64,000 nt of DNA from Dioszegia crocea (taxonomy: Eukaryota > Basidiomycota > Tremellomycetes > Tremellales > Bulleribasidiaceae): the NCBI GenBank assembly GCA_001600615.1, contig BCKK01000010.1, positions 65,632 to 129,631 of the forward strand, given 5' to 3'. This document shows positions 59,230 to 64,000 of the stretch, in pieces; position 1 is the stretch's first letter; every line of letters starts with the position of its first letter. The translations under genes and the position numbers were made by a program. The notes beneath the pieces were generated by a model. It searched no databases. It worked only from the letters and a program-made list of their open reading frames with translations, and was not told the origin of the DNA.

Positions 59230-60820
59230 ATGATAGACACTTCTCGAGCACTCGCTTCGCTACAGCGCGAATTCCCCTCTCCTCGAATAGATCCTGTGCG
59301 TTTGATCCAGTCAATCTAATGACTATCTTCAGACTCTGACATTTAGGCATGGATCCAGGCCTGCGCAAATGCTCTATCAGATAATGGCCAAGATCCCTCC
59401 ATCCCAAATATTGTAAGTACCCCTTGAAACCGTAAGCTAATCTGCCAGCGCGAGCAATACCTCTACTCGGACCTCGCGGCGTCAACCCTGCCATCCGGCC
59501 TAATCCCAGAAGAGATCCACGACGTCTATCTCTTCCCCACCCCTACCCTCGTCCAGCTGATCAGCATCACCGAGATTGGATTCTGCGCCTTCCAGCTGCA
59601 GACGGTACAGCAGCAGAGGAAAGATGTGTTATCGGGCGTGACGCGTATAAGGCGGATGGATGATGAAGAGGCGGATGAGAATGGAGAAGGACCGATAGAG
59701 GATGATGGGCGACTGCCGGCTTATCCACGCGGTATGCTGAGGATGGAAGTCACGGATGGGCAAAGGTGTTTGAAGGCTTTGGAGCATAAGCGATTGGCGG
59801 GGTTGACATTGGCCGAAACGCCACTGGGCGCAAAGGTGAGATTGGATCTTTAGAAAGGGGAAACAAGCTGATGATGTAGCTGGTTCTGCATAATGTGCGG
59901 ACATTGCGTGGGACGAGTAGGTTCATTACTCTGGTAGTTAGCTGATGGCAGTGTTACTGTCACCCGAAAATACAAAGTATATAGGCTATGAAGTCACCCA
60001 TCTCGAAGCGGACCAACCTACTCAATTCACAAATTCCTTACTTCGGCGCATGGGCAAGCCCGTTCCAGACGAAGACGAAGACGATGCTCAGGACCCAGAC
60101 GACCCACCTCCTCCTCCCCGCGCTCGAGCCGCACCGGCAGCAGCTGCTCGCCCTCCCCCAGTAGCCGCCGTCGCAGGTCCGGCTGCTGCTCGCCGGCTTA
60201 CGATTCCCCAATCCTCCTCTGCAGGCCCAAATAGGCCCCGCCCTCCACCTCCCACAGGCTCAACTGCAGCTCCCGTCCCTTCCCCATACTTCCAATCTCG
60301 CCCTACCCAGAATGCAGCCGCATCATCCTCCTGCCCTACCAACGCGGCCTCTCGGCGCATCATCCAGATCACAGCAGATGACGATGAGTTTGATGAAGAG
60401 TTCGACGACTCATTCATGCGTCAGTTGGATGCGACCGAGGCTCGAGCGACCTCTGTCATCCCGAAGAGAAGTCAAGCGCATGATCAATCAAGCGATTATG
60501 GGCTGGATGATTTCGACGAGGGAATGTTGGGCGAGTTGGAGCAGGTGGAAAGGCAGCAGCAGCAGCAGCGGAAGACTGGAACGTTGGGAACCGGAGCGAC
60601 TGGAGGAGGTCTGGCGAGGCGGACGGGAAGTGGGAGTGGTAGTGCATCATCGCGATTAGCACGGGCGCAGTATGTGGAGATTGATGATGAGGAGGATGGG
60701 CGGTCAGGATCGAGTCGGACCGTAGGCGTGAAGAAGGAAGGCGCGCCCAAGAGGAAGAGGCCGGCCGAGGTCAAGGTCGAGAAGAAGAAATGGCCAGAGG
60801 TGATTGAGATTTCGGACTGA
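59230..60820 (+). CDS. RMI1: RecQ-mediated genome instability protein 1 homologue
   Basis: RMI1 binds topoisomerase III and the RecQ helicase (Sgs1/BLM) to dissolve double Holliday junctions. The start is the ATG at 59230 (MIDTSRALASLQREFPSP). The N-terminal helices IDPAWIQACANALSD and REQYLYSDLAASTLPSGLI lead into the OB-fold: LRMEVTDGQRCLKALEHKR, LTLAETPLGAKLVLHNV, RGTMAVLLSPENTKYIGYEV. These are the conserved core motifs of the family. The C-terminal ~260 residues are Pro/Ala-rich and disordered with acidic patches, and end KKKWPEVIEISD. About four introns occur, all in the first half. The disordered tail is longer than in baker's yeast, as is common in basidiomycetes. Confidence 0.88.
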
Positions 60821-61119
60821 GCGTTTATGTTAGAGATCGTTGTATACTTCAGCCCATCAGTAGGGTATGTACATAGCCAGCTTTAGACCATGGAGAGCAA
60901 CCCAGCCTCTGCATGTCTCTTCGGAGTTCGGCTTTCGGGTATGGTCGGAGCCGACCGCTTCGGCCGAATACCCGGACTGGACGGGTGCACTGTGGGCAGC
61001 TGTCAGCGAACCCGACTTCACTCGTTCACTCATTATCATAGCCCGCACTCCCCTTATTCCGGCAGATCATCGATATCTCGCAGCCGACTCCGAACCCATA
61101 TCAATCTTCTGTGACGCCA

Positions 61120-62314
61120 ATGAAACTTCCCGCTTCTCTCGGTTCCCTGTCCAAACTCTTGCCGTCCGCTCGAAGCTCGGTCTTCGCCCGCTCATCCATT
61201 CCTCGACTCGTGCACCGTCCATTCAGAATGTCGTCGTCATCTACAAACCCTGCCCCAAGTCAAGACCAACAGAAGAAGAACGAGGGCTGGGTCCGACGGT
61301 CCATGCCACCTGACAGTACCGGTCCAGTCAATACGAACGGGCGTAAGTCCCTTCGCATGTCTGATCACCTACCTATAAACTGATGGGGCCAGTCACAGGA
61401 GCGAGCACGGACAAATATCTCGAAGCGCGCCTATCCCATGCCGACTATGCCGCAGACCCGTCATTGGCTCGAGGCAGAGGAAGGGCGGACGAAGCGGGTA
61501 TGCCAAAGATTTCCGTTAGTCCGATGCAGGGACAGTTCTTGAGTGTTATCGCGAGGGGTATCAAGGCGGAGAAAATCCTAGAGATAGGCACGTTAGCAGG
61601 GTGAGTACATCATATGTCAACTGTCATCATATGTCAACTGTGTGGTTTCGAGGGGTGTGGAATCCATACTGATTGCACGTCAGATACTCCACCACCTTCC
61701 TAGCCAAATCTCTCCCCTCACACGGCCGGATCGACACCATTGAGTTCTCACCTCTCCACGCCCGAATAGCCCAGCAAAACTTTATCGATTCAGACCTCTA
61801 CCCTTTCCCCACCATCCACATTGGGCCAGCATTGGAATTGCTCCAAGATCCTAACGGACCATTCGCGAAGCCTCCCGGCACCGAAGAGGGCTTGCCGGTT
61901 GAGGAAAGGGGATATGATTTGTGCTTTATCGATGCGGATAAGGGAGGTTATTTCGGATATTGGATGGAATGTCTCAGGTTGACTAGGAAGGGTGGGCTGA
62001 TCATTTGCGATAATGCTATTCAGGATGGAAGGTGAGTCTTTGGTTGTGGGCCGCTGGTTTAGCCAGGGCAAGAAGAAAGGCTGACGCTGTGTAGGATCCA
62101 GCTGGATAAGAACGTCGAAGGGATGCATGATGTGTCTGGGCTGAGGAAGATGTATGATTGGGTTAAGGAGGATGCTGGAAAGACGGTGTTGATGAGTGGG
62201 ATCCAGACTGTCGGAGGGAAGCACTGGGAGTAAGTCCCCCAACTTAGAGAAGATCGGTATCGAATGGGTTCCGGCTGATCAAGCAGTGGATTTGCGATAG
62301 CCGTCAAGCTATGA
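61120..62314 (+). CDS. Class I (caffeoyl-CoA-type) SAM-dependent O-methyltransferase
   Basis: The first ATG at 61120 gives an N-terminus MKLPASLGSLSKLLPSARS that is basic and Ser-rich, like a mitochondrial presequence. A second ATG within exon 1 (MSSSSTNPAP) would give a cytosolic form. Four introns follow. The Rossmann core shows PMQGQFLSVIARGIKAEKI, the SAM motif LEIGTLAGYSTTFLAKSL, TIEFSPLHARIAQQNF, LCFIDADKGGYFGYW and GGLIICDNAIQDGR, ending HWDGFAIAVKL at 62314. The D-A-D-K metal-binding motif marks it as a divalent-cation-dependent catechol-type methyltransferase. The substrate is unknown. It is convergent with the next gene, 73 bases apart. Confidence 0.85.
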
Positions 62315-62387
62315 TGACAACACCTCACGATCTATGTACTGTATATCTATCCTCGCGCCCGACGCCCGATATACTGACTGACTATGC

Positions 62388-63428
62388 CTACTTCTTCTTC
62401 TTCTTCTTCCCGCCCCCACCACCGCCCCCGCCACCAGCACCATCACCAGCAGCAGCCGCTTCACCCTTTTCCTCTCCTTCTCCACCTTCTTCTCCATCCT
62501 CCCCTTCCGCGCCATCACCCCCTTCTCCACCTTTCCCCTTCTTCTTCTTCCCCTCAGGTTTCGGCGGCAATCTACCTTCAGGCATAGCAGCACCAAACGT
62601 CTTGCCGTCCTTATCAGGCAATACATCCCCTGCCCATCCATACCCCGTCCACCCCTCCGTACCCCACTTGGACGTCTGCCATCCGATTGCTTCTGGCGTC
62701 TTCCCCTGCAGATAGTCTTTGAAAGCGGGCAGATCAGGATAGTGGATGACGACATTCCGACCGACGAGGGTGGAGTGTTCTTTCGCTTGGATCTCCATAG
62801 GAGTGAGGGCGTTTTCGAATGGTGATGTGAAGGTGTAAAGGGACGCGGCGGGCTTGGGTGGTGGAGGAGAGAGGGATGTGATGTCTGAGTCGGAGAATGC
62901 GGGGAAGTAACGATCATGGTGATGCCATGTTGGAGTAGGCTCAGGGGCTGTGGGTGATGGTGGGTTGTGATTATGAGATGTTGGGTCGGGAAGGGGGAGG
63001 AACGGGTGATTAAGGTCAGGATCTATCCCCGGATGTGGAAGTGGTCGCCCCTTCTTACTCTTGGTAGAGTCAAATCTCGATAGCCACCCAGATTTAGACG
63101 AAGGGCTAGTCGGAGACCCAGGCGGCTCGTGCGCATGCGCCGGCTCAGGCTCCTTATCTTTTCCCTTCCTCGTCCAGACGTTCCATTCCTTCTTTTCCCC
63201 TGCGCCATCGCCTTCATCGCCATCCTTGGGCGTATAGGGTGAGTTGTGAGAATCGGATATATCGGTGAAATCAGTCTTTCCAGACGTGGTGGACTTGATT
63301 GAAGCAGCGAAAGAGACTCTCTTTTCAAGTTTACGGGGTGAAGTAGTGGTCATAGCTGGCTCGGGGGGGAATATGATGTGGCTCGAAGAGGCGGGATGGG
63401 GCTGATCCCATGTGATGTTGAGTGGCAT
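62388..63428 (-). CDS. Disordered protein with Lys-rich tail, unknown function
   Basis: A single-exon frame starts at the ATG at 63428 (MPLNITWDQPHPASSSH) and gives about 346 residues. Upstream codons stay open without a better ATG before 63.6 kb. Most of the protein is disordered and rich in Pro, Ser and charged residues. One more structured stretch (LTPMEIQAKEHSTLVGRNVV, IHYPDLPAFKDYLQGKTPEA, GWQTSKWGTEGWTGYGWAG) may be a short folded domain. The end is low complexity: an acidic Gly/Glu run, then GGGGGGGG and KKKKKK before the stop at 62390-62388. I recognise no family. A nucleolar or ribosome-associated role is a guess from the tail only. Confidence 0.6.
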   Translation of the reverse strand: MPLNITWDQPHPASSSHIIFPPEPAMTTTSPRKLEKRVSFAASIKSTTSGKTDFTDISDSHNSPYTPKDGDEGDGAGEKKEWNVWTRKGKDKEPEPAHAHEPPGSPTSPSSKSGWLSRFDSTKSKKGRPLPHPGIDPDLNHPFLPLPDPTSHNHNPPSPTAPEPTPTWHHHDRYFPAFSDSDITSLSPPPPKPAASLYTFTSPFENALTPMEIQAKEHSTLVGRNVVIHYPDLPAFKDYLQGKTPEAIGWQTSKWGTEGWTGYGWAGDVLPDKDGKTFGAAMPEGRLPPKPEGKKKKGKGGEGGDGAEGEDGEEGGEGEEKGEAAAAGDGAGGGGGGGGGKKKKKK

Positions 63429-64000
63429 CTTCCACCTGGATGCAATATAAGATGTGCTAGAATAGAGTGGTAAGAAGATTTTAAGAGTCAGGGGCGTTCG
63501 TCCGAAAGAAGCAGCTTCGAGGACAGGTTGTGTGTGTGGCGTTTCAGTGAAAATTGCGAAATTTGACCGTTCCGCTAGTATGCTGACCGCCACATCTGCG
63601 ACGCTTGCGTCCACATAGCTTGTCATCCCCAAGAGCAAGCTGGATGGACACTCGGCATCATGATCTCGATCTCACAGCCTTAGCCTGTCCGTATCGCTGT
63701 GGAAATCAGCCCGCAAGGACCTTATTCGATGGGCCAAAACTATGAAACACCGCTTTACGGCAGGCACGCTTGAGATGAAACACCAAATTACTACTTTTGG
63801 GTAGAGTGACCTCACGCGTTCCCCGGAAAAGCCCCAACCTTGGCACCTTGTTGTCCTTTGCTCCAAGCTAGCTTCACCTTGTCTGTACTCCTTGTTCCCC
63901 TTTCTCGGGCGCTCATCAACACACTCCTCGCCCTCACTGAGCAGGTCTCACATCCCTACTACTATCCACCTTATTAGACGCGCCTCAAACAGTCACCACT
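63429..64000. other. Intergenic region at right edge, nothing certain
   Basis: The 3' part (63880-64000) is pyrimidine-rich, as in 5' leaders of other genes here, so a + strand gene may begin just beyond the window. No start codon or exon can be supported within it. Confidence 0.3.

Overview
The window is a nuclear segment of a basidiomycete fungus, most likely a Tremellomycete (Cryptococcus, Kwoniella or Saitozyma relatives). The sequence shows dense genes broken by many short introns (about 35-80 bases). These introns have GTRNGT donors and a CTGAC/CTGAT branch point just before CAG/TAG. GC content is high, and gene pairs are close together, divergent or convergent. The gene content agrees: a GATA-type white-collar-2 homologue, a GH71/WSC secreted enzyme, SAPS and COMPASS proteins, and a 29-base intron inside a tRNA gene. 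Multi-exon genes are given as the span from start to stop codon. Exon limits were placed by eye from splice signals and reading frame.

Layout. 1-715: right end of a hAT DNA transposon. 1.6-4.0 kb: SRP54 (-), divergent from a YIPF6-like Golgi membrane protein (+). 5.6-6.1 kb: a small Cys/His-rich protein of three short exons (-). 7.1-9.2 kb: NSUN5/Rcm1 rRNA methyltransferase (-). 9.8-12.4 kb: leukotriene-A4-hydrolase-type aminopeptidase (-). 12.4-14.5 kb: gene-poor, with degenerate repeats. 14.5-17.7 kb: secreted four-WSC GH71 alpha-1,3-glucanase (+). 17.9-20.5 kb: Asi-like membrane RING ligase (-). 20.9-22.1 kb: EFM7-type methyltransferase (-), divergent from an alpha/beta hydrolase (+). 24.0-24.8 kb: EMC8/9 (-). 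25.2-26.4 kb: an OB-fold-like protein (-), divergent from a probable Mediator subunit 1 (+). 28.9-30.9 kb: BWC2 (+). 31.7-35.1 kb: two convergent disordered Ser/Pro-rich proteins.

36.3 kb: intron-containing tRNA-Gly(CCC) (+). 36.7-40.9 kb: SAPS-domain phosphatase regulator (-), divergent from a very long Spp1/CFP1 PHD protein (+, 41.3-45.7 kb). 46.1 kb: small secreted protein (+). 47.2-48.9 kb: DUF3429 membrane protein (+). 49.2-50.6 kb: bZIP-like factor with an unusual basic region (-). 51.7-53.1 kb: type I Ser/Thr-rich membrane protein (+). 53.6-54.7 kb: four-exon gene of unknown function (-). 55.2-56.9 kb: RFC small subunit (+). 57.0-58.9 kb: PSD1 (-), divergent from RMI1 (+, 59.2-60.8 kb). 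61.1-62.3 kb: class I O-methyltransferase (+), convergent with a disordered protein of unknown function (62.4-63.4 kb, -).

Most genes are unrelated housekeeping genes, which is ordinary synteny and not a cluster. I see no CRISPR array, operon, secondary-metabolite cluster or defence island. The parts that deserve a second look are the transposon end, the small Cys-rich gene, the four-exon orphan gene, the OB-fold protein, the unusual bZIP, the giant N-terminal extension of Spp1, and the repeat-rich gap at 13.0-14.0 kb.
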